From Paenibacillus xylaniclasticus (GTDB lineage Bacteria > Bacillota > Bacilli > Paenibacillales > Paenibacillaceae): DNA of 64,000 nucleotides. The first letter of the stretch is position 1. Each line of letters opens with the position of its first letter. Where the stretch lies: contig NZ_BIML01000022.1 of assembly GCF_004001065.1 (NCBI RefSeq), positions 1 through 64,000 on the forward strand, read 5' to 3'. Shown in pieces: positions 52,549 through 61,305 of this stretch. The translations under genes were made by a program, and so were the position numbers. Below the pieces are notes generated by a model that saw nothing but the letters and a program-made list of their open reading frames with translations, was not told the origin of the DNA and did not search any database.

Positions 52549-53436
52549 TCACACCAGTTTATTGAACAGCGGCGTCAGCGCTGCATCCTCCAGCCATCTT
52601 ATTGGCCCGCCGCCTGCCGATTTCTCGTAATCCTGCAGCGACAGCTCGCCTAGCACAAACGGCTTTAACAGCTCCACCTCGCGCTCGGGAAATTTATTGT
52701 AGAAATAATCATGGCTAGCTCGAATCGAAGATTCATAAAAGTTGCTTTCTCTAGGGTGAGCAAGATGATAATTGATCGCCTTTCTTTCCCTCTCGAATAA
52801 GAAGCCATGACGATGAAGCCGGTAGCCGAACTCAAAATGCTCAAAGCCCCAGCCCGTAAACTGCTCATCGAAGCCCTTCGTCGCCTCAATAGCTTCAACA
52901 TGCATAGCCATATTGCCGCTGAATGTCGAGATCCAAGGGATGCCGCTTCGACTGCGGCCCTCCACGTCATACAGATGATCGACCAGCTTGGAATAGTAGG
53001 TTTCCTTAGCGATTTTGCTGTCCGTTGCGACGATTTGATTGATTCTAGCTTCATTTGCAGCTGGGTTCTTGAAATAAAGCTCCTTAATAGAGCCGATGCT
53101 CACAGCCTGCGGATTGTTCTTCAGCCGTTGCAGATGCCTGGCTGCAAACAGCGGATGCGGTATTCGGTCGCAATCGTTAAAGATGACATAATCATGTCGT
53201 AAAGCTTGGAAGGCTGCATTGCGAGCGCCGGCTCTGCCGCGGTTCGGCTGCTTGACATAGCTAATATCCAGCCGCCCCTGCAGCTTCTCCACGATCGAAT
53301 CAGGAGAATCCGTCGAGCCGTCATCCACCACAATAATATGAAGGCCGCTAACTTCCTCTTGTCTAGTGAACCCTTCCAGCGTCATCAGCAGAGACTGGGT
53401 TTGATTATAGTGAGGCACAATAATATCAACGCTCAT
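52549..53436 (-). CDS. Family 2 glycosyltransferase
   Basis: 295 residues of the GT-A fold: VDIIVPHYNQTQSLLMTL, VDDGSTDSPDSIV, NRGRAGARNAAF, the DxD-like metal motif in IFNDCDRIPHP, and a catalytic-region GWGFEHFEFGYRLH resembling galactosyltransferase-type C-terminal domains. There is no membrane segment, so it probably glycosylates a soluble small molecule. The sugar donor and the acceptor are unknown. It lies between a carrier protein and the tandem hydrolase in the operon. Confidence 0.85.
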   Translation of the reverse strand: MSVDIIVPHYNQTQSLLMTLEGFTRQEEVSGLHIIVVDDGSTDSPDSIVEKLQGRLDISYVKQPNRGRAGARNAAFQALRHDYVIFNDCDRIPHPLFAARHLQRLKNNPQAVSIGSIKELYFKNPAANEARINQIVATDSKIAKETYYSKLVDHLYDVEGRSRSGIPWISTFSGNMAMHVEAIEATKGFDEQFTGWGFEHFEFGYRLHRHGFLFERERKAINYHLAHPRESNFYESSIRASHDYFYNKFPEREVELLKPFVLGELSLQDYEKSAGGGPIRWLEDAALTPLFNKLV

Positions 53437-53460
53437 CGTTTTCTCTATAACCTGCCTCTC

Positions 53461-53724
53461 TTATGGGATGTTAACCGCATATTTCTCGATGAATGCGGCC
53501 AAATTATCGTAGCTGTCAAGTACACCATCATTAATCGCTTCCTCGAAATCCACTTCGAATTTATATTTTTCCTCTAACAGCACCATCAGCTGCATTTGCG
53601 TTAACGAGTCCATGCCCAGATCCTTAAACTGCGTTCCGATTTGCTCAAGATCCTCGTCGGTCACCGCTCCATCCGCCGCTTCCTTAATCAATGCATGTAT
53701 CCCCTTCAAATCAATCGCACTCAT
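53461..53724 (-). CDS. Stand-alone carrier protein
   Basis: About 87 residues with the phosphopantetheine serine in KDLGMDSLTQMQLMV (residue 40). Two ATG codons six bases apart; the second (53724) has GGAGG nine bases upstream and is preferred. It lies 25 bp from another carrier protein gene, forming a tandem pair as if two units were loaded in succession. Confidence 0.9.
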   Translation of the reverse strand: MSAIDLKGIHALIKEAADGAVTDEDLEQIGTQFKDLGMDSLTQMQLMVLLEEKYKFEVDFEEAINDGVLDSYDNLAAFIEKYAVNIP

Positions 53725-53749
53725 TCTCATTTTCCTCCCCTATTCGTCT

Positions 53750-54001
53750 TTAAACAGCTAAATTACTGCGCTTCTCCTCCACTTTCGTAAGAATGCTGTT
53801 AATCGTATTAAAGTTTTTCAACAGCAGCTCTGAATCTTCAAATTCAATGTCATAGCGTGTTTCCAGCTCTACGATCAACTGAATGGCCTTCATCGAGTTC
53901 ATCCCGAGGCTGCTTAGGTCGACATGCGAATCGTCAACAGGCGTCTCTAAAATTTCGGTCAGCATGGCAACAATCTCATCCTTTAAATGTTCCTGATGCA
54001 T
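53750..54001 (-). CDS. Stand-alone carrier protein
   Basis: 83 residues with Ser36 in SLGMNSMKAIQLIV as the phosphopantetheine site. GGAGGG six to seven bases before ATG. It is immediately downstream of a BtrH-like acyltransferase gene, a likely functional partner. Confidence 0.9.
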   Translation of the reverse strand: MHQEHLKDEIVAMLTEILETPVDDSHVDLSSLGMNSMKAIQLIVELETRYDIEFEDSELLLKNFNTINSILTKVEEKRSNLAV

Positions 54002-54013
54002 GTGATGCCCTCC

Positions 54014-54856
54014 TTAATTCGAGTTGGTTAAGCCCCTTAAAAAAATAATCTCTGTCTTTATCGCTTGTGTGATCGAATTGACGAAGGCCTCCCAGCCTTC
54101 TTGCCTCAAATAGGAGAGACGCATACACCGTTTAACAACGTTTCTCCAAGCATTTAGAATGCTGTCCGCAAGAGAGGAAGAAACAGTCTGAAAGTATCTC
54201 TCGCGTCCAATAAGAATGCTTTGTAGGTTTCCGAAATACCGCTTATAATCGAGGTCCTTCCTCAAGTCTCCTTGTCTACCCAGCAGTTCATAGACTCGAG
54301 GAAGCACCTGCTCTACCGCCCTGCGATACGAAGCTTCATAGTCCGTCGATAGAATATGCGGGACCAGCTGCTCCTTCGGCACGACAAGCTGCTTTCGCTG
54401 AAGCCGTAAGGCGGTGCGATCCAGCTCCTCAAAGGCCTTGCGCAGCACATATTCTTTCACCTCCCCTCCCATATTGCTGAAGATCGGGTCCCACACCTTA
54501 ATCGTGCCGTCGCTTGCCTTACAGGCGGGGTAATAATGGACCAGCCGCTGAGTCAAGTAATAATCGGCAGCATATGGAAGCCAGTACGCATTCCCTGGAA
54601 TGATGACCAGCTCGTGGACCGGCAGGTCATCAAAGGTGAGCTCCGTGACGCTTAACTCATACTTTGCTCTTAGAAATTCGATCAGCTGTGGAACTTGAAT
54701 ACAGCCTCTTAATAGTTCTTCATCCTCGTCATAATAAAAATCCCAGTTATACTGAATGAATGCCTCCTGAGATAAGCCGTTCTCATGAAGCCAATACGCA
54801 ACCGCATTCGCCTCGCAATCAAAATCGCCATAGATTGGAGTCCAATTGTCACCCAT
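54014..54856 (-). CDS. BtrH/papain-like putative acyltransferase with Cys-His-Asp triad
   Basis: 280 residues from ATG 54856 (GGAGG seven bases upstream; the frame is open for 35 more codons into the SDR gene). The N-terminal half looks papain/C39-like: Cys14 in YGDFDCEANAVAYWL, His107 in RLVHYYPAC and Asp123 in IKVWDPIF, in the order and spacing of a Cys-His-Asp triad. The second half is helical. In butirosin, BtrH moves an acyl chain from carrier protein BtrI to an aminoglycoside amine, so amide-bond formation from a carrier thioester is the proposed role. Two carrier protein genes follow. Confidence 0.6.
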   Translation of the reverse strand: MGDNWTPIYGDFDCEANAVAYWLHENGLSQEAFIQYNWDFYYDEDEELLRGCIQVPQLIEFLRAKYELSVTELTFDDLPVHELVIIPGNAYWLPYAADYYLTQRLVHYYPACKASDGTIKVWDPIFSNMGGEVKEYVLRKAFEELDRTALRLQRKQLVVPKEQLVPHILSTDYEASYRRAVEQVLPRVYELLGRQGDLRKDLDYKRYFGNLQSILIGRERYFQTVSSSLADSILNAWRNVVKRCMRLSYLRQEGWEAFVNSITQAIKTEIIFLRGLTNSN

Positions 54857-54872
54857 ACTCATTCCTCCACAC

Positions 54873-55598
54873 TTATAGGGAACCATTATCCGCATGAATG
54901 ACCGTGCCTGTAACCGAGTTCGAACGGTCTTGAAGCAGGAAGGAGACGCTTTCTGCCACACAATACGGGTCGGTTTCCTTCTTTAATGATGTGCGGCTGT
55001 ATATTTTCTCCTTCAGTTCCCCGGATAGAGAGGCTGTCATCGCCGTGTCCATAAAGCCTGGCGCAATACAATTGGAGCGGATTCCCCATCCTCCCCACTC
55101 TCTTGCCACACCCTTCGAGAAGGATTCCAGCGCCCCTTTGGTTGCCGCATACATACTTAGTCCCTTGTAGCCCGTTGAAGCGCTGACAGAGGTAATATGT
55201 ACAATGGAGCCGGCTGTTCGATGCAGAAGCATATTGCGAATACATAATTTCGTCAGCATCATAGGGGAGAATACGTTGACATTGAACATCGTCTTAAGCT
55301 CTTCCAGATTAGCGTTCGTTACAATATCGTCATAAGCGTGCGCGGAGTTATTGACGAGCCCGTAGACTGCTCCTAGCGGCTGAATGCTCGACTTGAAGAA
55401 GGTCTCAAGTCTGTCCGGATCGGATAGATCGCAAGCGAAGCGTATATATCTACCGGCGGAGGCCTCTTCCATCTGCTGAGTCCATGGCGTTGAGCCTCGG
55501 CTTAATCCAATGACTCTATATTCGGGAAGCTTCAGAATCGTCTCGACGATACATGCGCCTAGTCGGCCTGTGTCGCCCGTTACAATGACCCACCTCAT
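54873..55598 (-). CDS. SDR-family oxidoreductase (FabG-like)
   Basis: 241 residues of the classical SDR fold: N-terminal nucleotide loop VTGDTGRLGACIVE (one Gly of TGxxxGxG differs), NNSA, catalytic Ser in ITSVSAS, and YAATK. It reduces a keto group with NAD(P)H, possibly on a carrier-bound substrate as FabG does. The ATGA overlap with the ligase gene before it indicates coupling. Confidence 0.87.
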   Translation of the reverse strand: MRWVIVTGDTGRLGACIVETILKLPEYRVIGLSRGSTPWTQQMEEASAGRYIRFACDLSDPDRLETFFKSSIQPLGAVYGLVNNSAHAYDDIVTNANLEELKTMFNVNVFSPMMLTKLCIRNMLLHRTAGSIVHITSVSASTGYKGLSMYAATKGALESFSKGVAREWGGWGIRSNCIAPGFMDTAMTASLSGELKEKIYSRTSLKKETDPYCVAESVSFLLQDRSNSVTGTVIHADNGSL

Positions 55599-56845
55599 AA
55601 GCGGCTCTTCTTTCCGGAACGGTTACGGTACAGCTCGTCCACAAAATAGACTTGGCGCGGTATTTTCCAAGGCTGCAAAGGAAGCTCACTAATCTTTCTT
55701 GCCATCGTCTCTCTCGACACATCCTCTCGTAACACGATCTCTGCGACCAAAATATGGCCGACCATTTTATTGCTCCTGCCCTTAATGACCGCATCCGTCA
55801 CTCCGTCCAGCCTCTTAATTTCATCCTCCACTTCATTCGGATTGACTTTGTATCCCCCAACGCTAATCAGCTCGGACTTACGGTGTACGAATCGGAACTG
55901 TCCATTGTCCGCTCGCTCCACTACATCCCCTGTTGGGTACCACACATCATCAATAAGCGACAGCTCCCCGCCGCCCGCTACCTTTCCTAGAAACCGACGG
56001 TGAATGAGCAGCTCCATATCCTCACTTATCCGAATATCGTTCTGCAGCCAAGACGGGATCGTAAACGTCTCCCCTTCGGTTTGAAGCAGCGTGCCCAGCT
56101 CCGTTGACGCATAAGTGTTCCGAATGACCGCATTCGGGAAATAAGTCCGAAGCTGCTCAACCAGCTGCGAATCGAACCGCTCTCCGCCAAACGTCAGGTT
56201 AGCCACCTGCGTCAGAGGCTCCTTCAGCTGACTAATCAGCGTCCGGTAATAAGTTGGAGTCGCTGAAATGCGATTAACCCCGTAGCGACGCACAATCTCG
56301 GCCGCCGCAAGCTTGTTCGGTTTGCTGAACAGGTCCACAATCAGGTTCCCATTCAGAAAGGCTTGCAGAAACACCTGTATCCCTGCGATATGAGTCGGAC
56401 TGTATGCGAGTCCCCATACATCCTGGGCGTATTTGGTGCCGTACCTCACATTGCGGGTCAAGCTCTCAAAGGTTTGGTGCACCAGCTTTGGCCGTCCTGT
56501 CGTCCCTGACGTGAACAGTCCTAAGGACCAGCTGTCTTGACCAGATCGGATTCGCTCCATCAGCTCGGAGACACTTTTCAATGCCAGACACGGCGTCGGC
56601 ACCGTCTGATACAGCTCATCCGTGCAGCCGATCCCCAGGCTCGCCAGCTCCTCCGGTGAAAGATCCCCATCCAATACGGTGACCGGGCAGCCAACAGCCA
56701 TGCTATGGATCAGCCTTAGCAGCAGACGGTAGGTGCTTCGTTCATAGATATAGCGGCCCGTTGTCTCCAAAGTATTAAGATCGGATAACAAATCTTCATA
56801 CGACCAGATCATCTCTTGCGCATAATCGGCATAGAAGCTCATCAT
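55595..56845 (-). CDS. Adenylate-forming ligase (short ANL enzyme)
   Basis: 416 residues, shorter than the usual 500 because the N-terminal lobe is reduced. P-loop GLFTSGTTGRPKLVHQ, then NTYASTELGTLLQ, WYPTGDVVERADNG, and a C-terminal SGKKSRL where an A10 Lys could lie. It activates a carboxylic acid as acyl-AMP for transfer to a carrier protein or CoA. It overlaps the carrier protein gene before it by 4 bp, its probable acceptor. Which of the three ligases uses PABA cannot be told. Confidence 0.85.
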   Translation of the reverse strand: MMSFYADYAQEMIWSYEDLLSDLNTLETTGRYIYERSTYRLLLRLIHSMAVGCPVTVLDGDLSPEELASLGIGCTDELYQTVPTPCLALKSVSELMERIRSGQDSWSLGLFTSGTTGRPKLVHQTFESLTRNVRYGTKYAQDVWGLAYSPTHIAGIQVFLQAFLNGNLIVDLFSKPNKLAAAEIVRRYGVNRISATPTYYRTLISQLKEPLTQVANLTFGGERFDSQLVEQLRTYFPNAVIRNTYASTELGTLLQTEGETFTIPSWLQNDIRISEDMELLIHRRFLGKVAGGGELSLIDDVWYPTGDVVERADNGQFRFVHRKSELISVGGYKVNPNEVEDEIKRLDGVTDAVIKGRSNKMVGHILVAEIVLREDVSRETMARKISELPLQPWKIPRQVYFVDELYRNRSGKKSRL

Positions 56846-57081
56846 TGCACCCTTCCTCTGCCAAGAATGCTCAGCACGTCCCCAACCGTGTTCACCTGCA
56901 TATTTTCCACAAATATATCGATACCGACCTGATCCTCCAATTTAACCGTTAATTCTGCCAGATCGAAGGAATCCATGCCCAGATGACCGCGAAGGGATAA
57001 GTCTTCCGCATAGGTTTCTCTGACCGTAAGCCCCTTGCGGCTGGAAATCTCCCTTAGAATGTCAAACAGCATTGCTTCCAC
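56842..57081 (-). CDS. Stand-alone carrier protein
   Basis: 79 residues with Ser38 in HLGMDSFDLAELTV as the phosphopantetheine site. The start is GTG with GGAGGG six bases upstream; an ATG three codons later is less well placed. It overlaps the BtrH-like gene before it by 20 bp and the ligase gene after it by 4 bp. Confidence 0.9.
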   Translation of the reverse strand: MEAMLFDILREISSRKGLTVRETYAEDLSLRGHLGMDSFDLAELTVKLEDQVGIDIFVENMQVNTVGDVLSILGRGRVQ

Positions 57082-58054
57082 GTAATTCCCTCCCCTCTAT
57101 GGATTCGAATATAGCTTGTCTTAAGCTTGTTTGGGCCGCCAGCTCCGCTTGTTGAAGATGGATGCACTTGTCTCTAATCGACGGCCGATTTACTCTCCGG
57201 GACAATTTAAATTTGACGAGCGTATTCGTAATAATCTCAGCCTGCAGCGAACAATCGCTAAACCGTGACGCCTGAACCTCAAAGCCCCCATAATATTGAA
57301 GAAAACGAGAAAATACATAACGGGAGCCAGCAAGCAATGTAAAAGCATTCACCAAGCGATCGATCATTCCGCCTGGCTCGAACAAAGCATCCTCTCTGTC
57401 ATCCAGCAAGCTGTCCACCTCTAGATAGAAGCGATGATCGTCCGGGAATTCCTTAATCCGGTCATGAAGCCGTCTGCTAATTTGGTCCCGAATAACCGCT
57501 TCTTCCGGGGGCTGTCGAAATAGAAGCCAGAATACTCTCTTATCCGAGTTCTCGAACGTCTGCTTCAGCAGATGATCAGGTAACGGTTGTACAATAAAGT
57601 CGCCCATTGCGCTGGCGTTATCATCCAGCACGTAATGTGTCGCCGCTCCTCCCTGCTGCTCCCGGCCCGCATAGATAAATCTGTGCTTGACGCTCGACTT
57701 TTGGTAATGAAGCTTCTTGTAGGGGAGGTCATATAGGTTGCAGGTCAGAATAGGGAATGCTCCCCGCCCCAATACGTCCATCAACAACGGCTCCGCCTCG
57801 GCGAAGGACTCCACCTGCGTCTGATGCCATTCGATATGCAATAAAGACAGCTCCTCCGGGCTAAGACATTCCCCCTCATACAGCCATCTGCTCTTATTCT
57901 GTTCAATAAATTGCTCTCTCAGGTCTGCCGTTCGCTCATAGCTTGTATAGAATAGCCATTCGATCGGGAAGCCAATATGCTTGCAGTAGCTTACAATTTG
58001 AGATTGTATGCAGTTAAAGTATTTGTTCTCGTATCTCGGCAAATGATTCAGCAC
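57062..58054 (-). CDS. BtrH/papain-like putative acyltransferase
   Basis: 330 residues. RYENKYFNC places Cys15; His124 in SSVKHRFIYAG and Asp144/145 in THYVLDDN complete a possible Cys-His-Asp triad as in BtrH and C39-like proteins. It is a close paralog of the divergently transcribed gene at 60296 (both start with RYENKYFNC). The start is GTG. It lies between the PabC-like gene and a carrier protein, which suits amide formation with PABA or another amine as acceptor. Confidence 0.65.
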   Translation of the reverse strand: MLNHLPRYENKYFNCIQSQIVSYCKHIGFPIEWLFYTSYERTADLREQFIEQNKSRWLYEGECLSPEELSLLHIEWHQTQVESFAEAEPLLMDVLGRGAFPILTCNLYDLPYKKLHYQKSSVKHRFIYAGREQQGGAATHYVLDDNASAMGDFIVQPLPDHLLKQTFENSDKRVFWLLFRQPPEEAVIRDQISRRLHDRIKEFPDDHRFYLEVDSLLDDREDALFEPGGMIDRLVNAFTLLAGSRYVFSRFLQYYGGFEVQASRFSDCSLQAEIITNTLVKFKLSRRVNRPSIRDKCIHLQQAELAAQTSLRQAIFESIEGRELRGSNAV

Positions 58055-58716
58055 TCTGTCACCCCCGCCTCGTTATCGAAACTATTAAACTTAACCTCGA
58101 CCCATCCCCGAAGACTATTAATCATCCACACCCTCGAAGCAAGGGCCAGCTCCACTCGGGTTATTACCCGCTCCTCCAGCTGTCCTTGCTCCAGCAAATA
58201 GGCTCGAAACGTTCCCGGCAATAACCCGCACTCCACAGGAGGCGTATAATGCTTGCCGTTCAGCTCAAGGACCAGGTTGCCGATCGTAAACTCGGTAAGC
58301 TGCCCCTTCTCATTCCATGCCAGCACATCAAAGACTTCCGGAAACCGCGCTATGAATTCGTTATAGTGCTTCCGGTTCGTTGTTTTGTGGTAGAGGAACG
58401 GATTGGAGCTGTCGATGGGAACAGGCGATAACATGGAAGGCTGGATTCCTATAGCCTGCTCTGGATAGGGGAAGCCCTCCACCTGTATGACGCCTTCGCG
58501 GTTTGCGGTCATTCTTACCCGTTCCAATGCACGTGTGGAGCTTTGAGCATGACGGTCAAGTGCCTGAAGCAGCTCTTCAGCCTGCAAGCGAATCCCGAAA
58601 TAGCTGGAGGATTTGACCATCCGCTCTACGTGATGCTCAAGCAAGAAGTAATGTCCGTGCTCCAGCCGTATCGTTTCAATAAGCAGGTCGTTTCCAAGCG
58701 AGAACGTTCCCCTCAT
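58048..58716 (-). CDS. pabC: Aminodeoxychorismate lyase (PabC-like)
   Basis: 222 residues of fold-type IV PLP enzymes. FLLEHHVERMVKSSSYFGI, the PLP lysine at Lys111 in FLYHKTTNRKHYN, NEKGQLTEFTIGNLVLE and VECGLLPGTFRAYLLEQG are typical. It eliminates pyruvate from 4-amino-4-deoxychorismate to yield PABA, completing the route begun by the PabAB fusion at 46610. ATG 58716 overlaps the ligase stop (ATGA) and has GGGGGAG eight bases upstream. A D-amino acid transaminase relative is the alternative, but pairing with PabAB favours PabC. Confidence 0.85.
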   Translation of the reverse strand: MRGTFSLGNDLLIETIRLEHGHYFLLEHHVERMVKSSSYFGIRLQAEELLQALDRHAQSSTRALERVRMTANREGVIQVEGFPYPEQAIGIQPSMLSPVPIDSSNPFLYHKTTNRKHYNEFIARFPEVFDVLAWNEKGQLTEFTIGNLVLELNGKHYTPPVECGLLPGTFRAYLLEQGQLEERVITRVELALASRVWMINSLRGWVEVKFNSFDNEAGVTEC

Positions 58717-60104
58717 AAGCGCCACTCCCCCTTGACAGGAAGCTGATCCAGCTGCTTTCGCAGCAATTTACCGGTTGATGTTCGGCGAAACGAATCCACC
58801 AGCACATACATTCTCGGAACCTTGTAATTGGACAGCTCCCCTTGGCACCACGATGCTAGGCTTTCGAGGCTGATCGGCTTATTCACGGTGAAATATGCCC
58901 GTATAAAGTCCTCATAGACCACGACAGCCTCCTGAATTCCATCGTAGGCACGTATCGTGCCCTCAATTTCTTGCAAATAGACTTTTCTTCCCCCGATAAT
59001 GACCAGCGAGTCCGACCGGCCCAGATGCCAAAGTCTACCGTCTGCATCAAATCGGCCTATGTCCTGCGTAGAAAGCCAACCGTCCTGGTACCGCTCGAAA
59101 TGCAAGCCTCCTAAATACGGGGAATGCTCCCACCGGACAAAAATGCCTTCCTCATCTGCCCGCAGCTCCCTTCCTCGCATAGGCAATCCAACCGTACCCG
59201 GCGCTGTTCCCAGCACATCTGCAGCAAGCGTGCCGGTTTCGCTCATCCCGTATAGCTGCCCAACCGATACTCCATACTTGTCGAGAAATGCGCGGTGCGT
59301 CTCCTGCTTCAACGGCTCGCCTGCACAAATAGCAGATCGCAGGGACGGCAGCTCCATCCGCTGACCATCCAGCATGGCCATCGTTTCATAATGGAAGGGG
59401 ACGCCATACAGGACCGATACCTTAAGCTTGCGTATCATACGAACGATCTGAGGCGCTCTGCTGCTGCACAGGATGACGCTGGCGCCCGCATTAAGCGATG
59501 TTACGACTCCTGTAAGAAGCCCGAACGAATGAGAGATAGAGCTTAGTACCATGACGACATCGTTCTTCTGCACCGCACCGGGAAAGCTTAAGAAATGCTG
59601 CAGCTCCTCCCGAATCGACGCCGCCGTTCTTCCCACTACTTTGGGGCTTCCGGTTGAGCCAGAAGTGAACAGGACGAGTGCGTACTCGGGCTGCTGCTGC
59701 ATATCCTTCTTGTCTTGCAAACACCGAACCGTAAACTCAACCTCTTCTGCAAAATTAGAAAACGCACTTTGGAGCGGCGGGGCTTCCACCACATAATGAG
59801 GCGTGTAAGCGGCAATGTTCCGTTCAGCCTCAGTCGGCTTCAGCCGGGAATCCAAAAGCACAATTTGTGCGTTCAGCTTCCAAATCGCAAGCAATAGAAC
59901 AATCGAGGTCAGCGAATTCGGAATATGAACGGCAATGGAGCAGCCCCCAGTAACACCATGGGCAGCTAAGAGTGAAGCACATTCCTCCACCTTTAGCCTT
60001 AATGAACTATAGGTATAAGAGCTCTGATCCATATAGCTTATACAAGGCTGATCTGGCGGCTTGTTCGACATGATCATGTCATAGAGATGAGATGGAATAA
60101 CCAC
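58713..60104 (-). CDS. Adenylate-forming ligase, first gene of the operon
   Basis: 463 residues from GTG 60104 (GGAGG nine bases upstream; ATG 60125 in frame has no site). An ANL enzyme with P-loop ALVLFTSGSTGSPKVV, GQLYGMSETG, LSTQDIGRFD and the C-terminal lysine motif TSTGKLLRKQL. It adenylates an acid, possibly PABA made by the next gene, and hands it to a carrier protein. It is the promoter-proximal gene of the 23-gene operon. Confidence 0.85.
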   Translation of the reverse strand: MVIPSHLYDMIMSNKPPDQPCISYMDQSSYTYSSLRLKVEECASLLAAHGVTGGCSIAVHIPNSLTSIVLLLAIWKLNAQIVLLDSRLKPTEAERNIAAYTPHYVVEAPPLQSAFSNFAEEVEFTVRCLQDKKDMQQQPEYALVLFTSGSTGSPKVVGRTAASIREELQHFLSFPGAVQKNDVVMVLSSISHSFGLLTGVVTSLNAGASVILCSSRAPQIVRMIRKLKVSVLYGVPFHYETMAMLDGQRMELPSLRSAICAGEPLKQETHRAFLDKYGVSVGQLYGMSETGTLAADVLGTAPGTVGLPMRGRELRADEEGIFVRWEHSPYLGGLHFERYQDGWLSTQDIGRFDADGRLWHLGRSDSLVIIGGRKVYLQEIEGTIRAYDGIQEAVVVYEDFIRAYFTVNKPISLESLASWCQGELSNYKVPRMYVLVDSFRRTSTGKLLRKQLDQLPVKGEWRL

Positions 60105-60138
60105 GGGAAGCGACCTCCACGTCATGTAGAATGTGAAA

Positions 60139-60171
60139 CTATCGTTGCAATGATCTTCCTAAAAACGATAG
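60139..60171. promoter_or_regulatory. Inverted repeat in the divergent control region
   Basis: CTATCGTT (60139-60146) and its complement AACGATAG (60164-60171) are an exact 8-bp inverted repeat with a 17-base spacer, 35-67 bp before the operon start. It is either a dyad operator or a leader hairpin; the AraC regulator at 62304 is a possible binder. Confidence 0.45.
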
Positions 60172-60234
60172 GAGAAGACAATAAGATCTTAAAAATGTAC
60201 GAGCCTGTAAATTTAAAAGCCGGCCTGTACAGCG

Positions 60235-60264
60235 TTGCAAAAAGAAAGTCGACCAGCTTATACT
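60235..60264 (+). promoter_or_regulatory. Candidate promoter of the divergent BtrH-like gene
   Basis: TTGCAA (60235-60240) and TATACT (60259-60264) are separated by 18 bp, about 30 bp before the first start codon at 60296. Confidence 0.55.
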
Positions 60265-60295
60265 TTAAATACTGGAAGGGGCCCCCTAAAAATTA

Positions 60296-61279
60296 ATGAA
60301 TGAGGATATAGCAGATATGGAACTTGAGAACCAGTTAACCCGGTATGAGAACAAGTACTTTAACTGCAGCCACTCCCTGCTCATAAGTTATCTGAATGAG
60401 CTAAAGTACCCTGTCGAGCTTCTCCTCTATCGGTCGTTGGAGAATACTCAACGTATTTACAACCACTTTATCCGTCACGGGGGCGCGAAGTGGAGTTACC
60501 CATATGACATCCTTTCTAACGAGGATCTGCTGAAGCTGCATATCCGTTCCAACTGTCGGAGAAGTGTTCATTTTGGGGAGGTGGAGCTTGAAATTCAAAC
60601 GTTACTGCATGCTGGACAACCCGTATTTCTATCCGTCGATATGTTCCATCTGCAGCATAAAACGGAACAGTATAAGCAAAGCTCTCTTCCCCATACTGTG
60701 ATGCTGGTCCATTACATCGATTCAAGGAGGGATGTCGGTTATCAATTATTTGATGATGACCATAAGCATGCGAGCGACTATAATCGTTACTTTTATCCCC
60801 GGCATGTCATTGAAGAAGGCTTCGATAGTCCAGCATCCGAGCATGCATTCATCTCTCTTCAGCTATCGCCTCCAGACCTGAACGCAGCCGTGGACGAAAC
60901 ATCGCAGGCTTGGGTCAAATGGCTTGCTGCATATGATGATGACTTACAATACTATGAAAGCCTGCAGTCCTTTCTGTCTGACTTGTCCCGCATCACGCCT
61001 TTGCTTCTGGTCGACATCTCCGAGCGTTGGTGTGCCTCTCTGGCGCTAATTACAGCATCACGGAAGATATTTGCCCGTTATCTTCGGTCCGTCAACGGAC
61101 CTGCTCGCAGCATCGAACAGCTGCTTACGGCCGCTAAGCATAGCGAGATTATCAAAAACCAACTAAGAAGAAAGGTAGCGCTGTCTCATACAGACACGGC
61201 CTCTCTCATCGATAGGTGCGCTCAATTAAAGAGGCTGGAAGGGGAAATGGTCACTAGCTTGAAGGATTTTTATTTATAA
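60296..61279 (+). CDS. BtrH/papain-like putative acyltransferase, divergent copy
   Basis: 327 residues; ATG 60296 or 60317 (GAGG eleven bases before the second). RYENKYFNC gives Cys24, His133 lies in SLPHTVMLVHY, and Asp153-155 in GYQLFDDDH, a Cys-His-Asp set as in BtrH. Clearly paralogous to the product of 57062, though on the opposite strand under its own promoter. It forms a short plus-strand operon with a beta-lactamase-fold hydrolase 26 bp downstream. Confidence 0.65.
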   Translation: MNEDIADMELENQLTRYENKYFNCSHSLLISYLNELKYPVELLLYRSLENTQRIYNHFIRHGGAKWSYPYDILSNEDLLKLHIRSNCRRSVHFGEVELEIQTLLHAGQPVFLSVDMFHLQHKTEQYKQSSLPHTVMLVHYIDSRRDVGYQLFDDDHKHASDYNRYFYPRHVIEEGFDSPASEHAFISLQLSPPDLNAAVDETSQAWVKWLAAYDDDLQYYESLQSFLSDLSRITPLLLVDISERWCASLALITASRKIFARYLRSVNGPARSIEQLLTAAKHSEIIKNQLRRKVALSHTDTASLIDRCAQLKRLEGEMVTSLKDFYL

Positions 61280-61305
61280 AATTCAACTGATACAGGAGGT
61301 TGCTA

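Noticed and set aside
60087-60296. 69-codon ORF in the divergent control region
   Set aside because: Overlaps the start of the ligase gene, has no ribosome binding site and covers the promoter elements.
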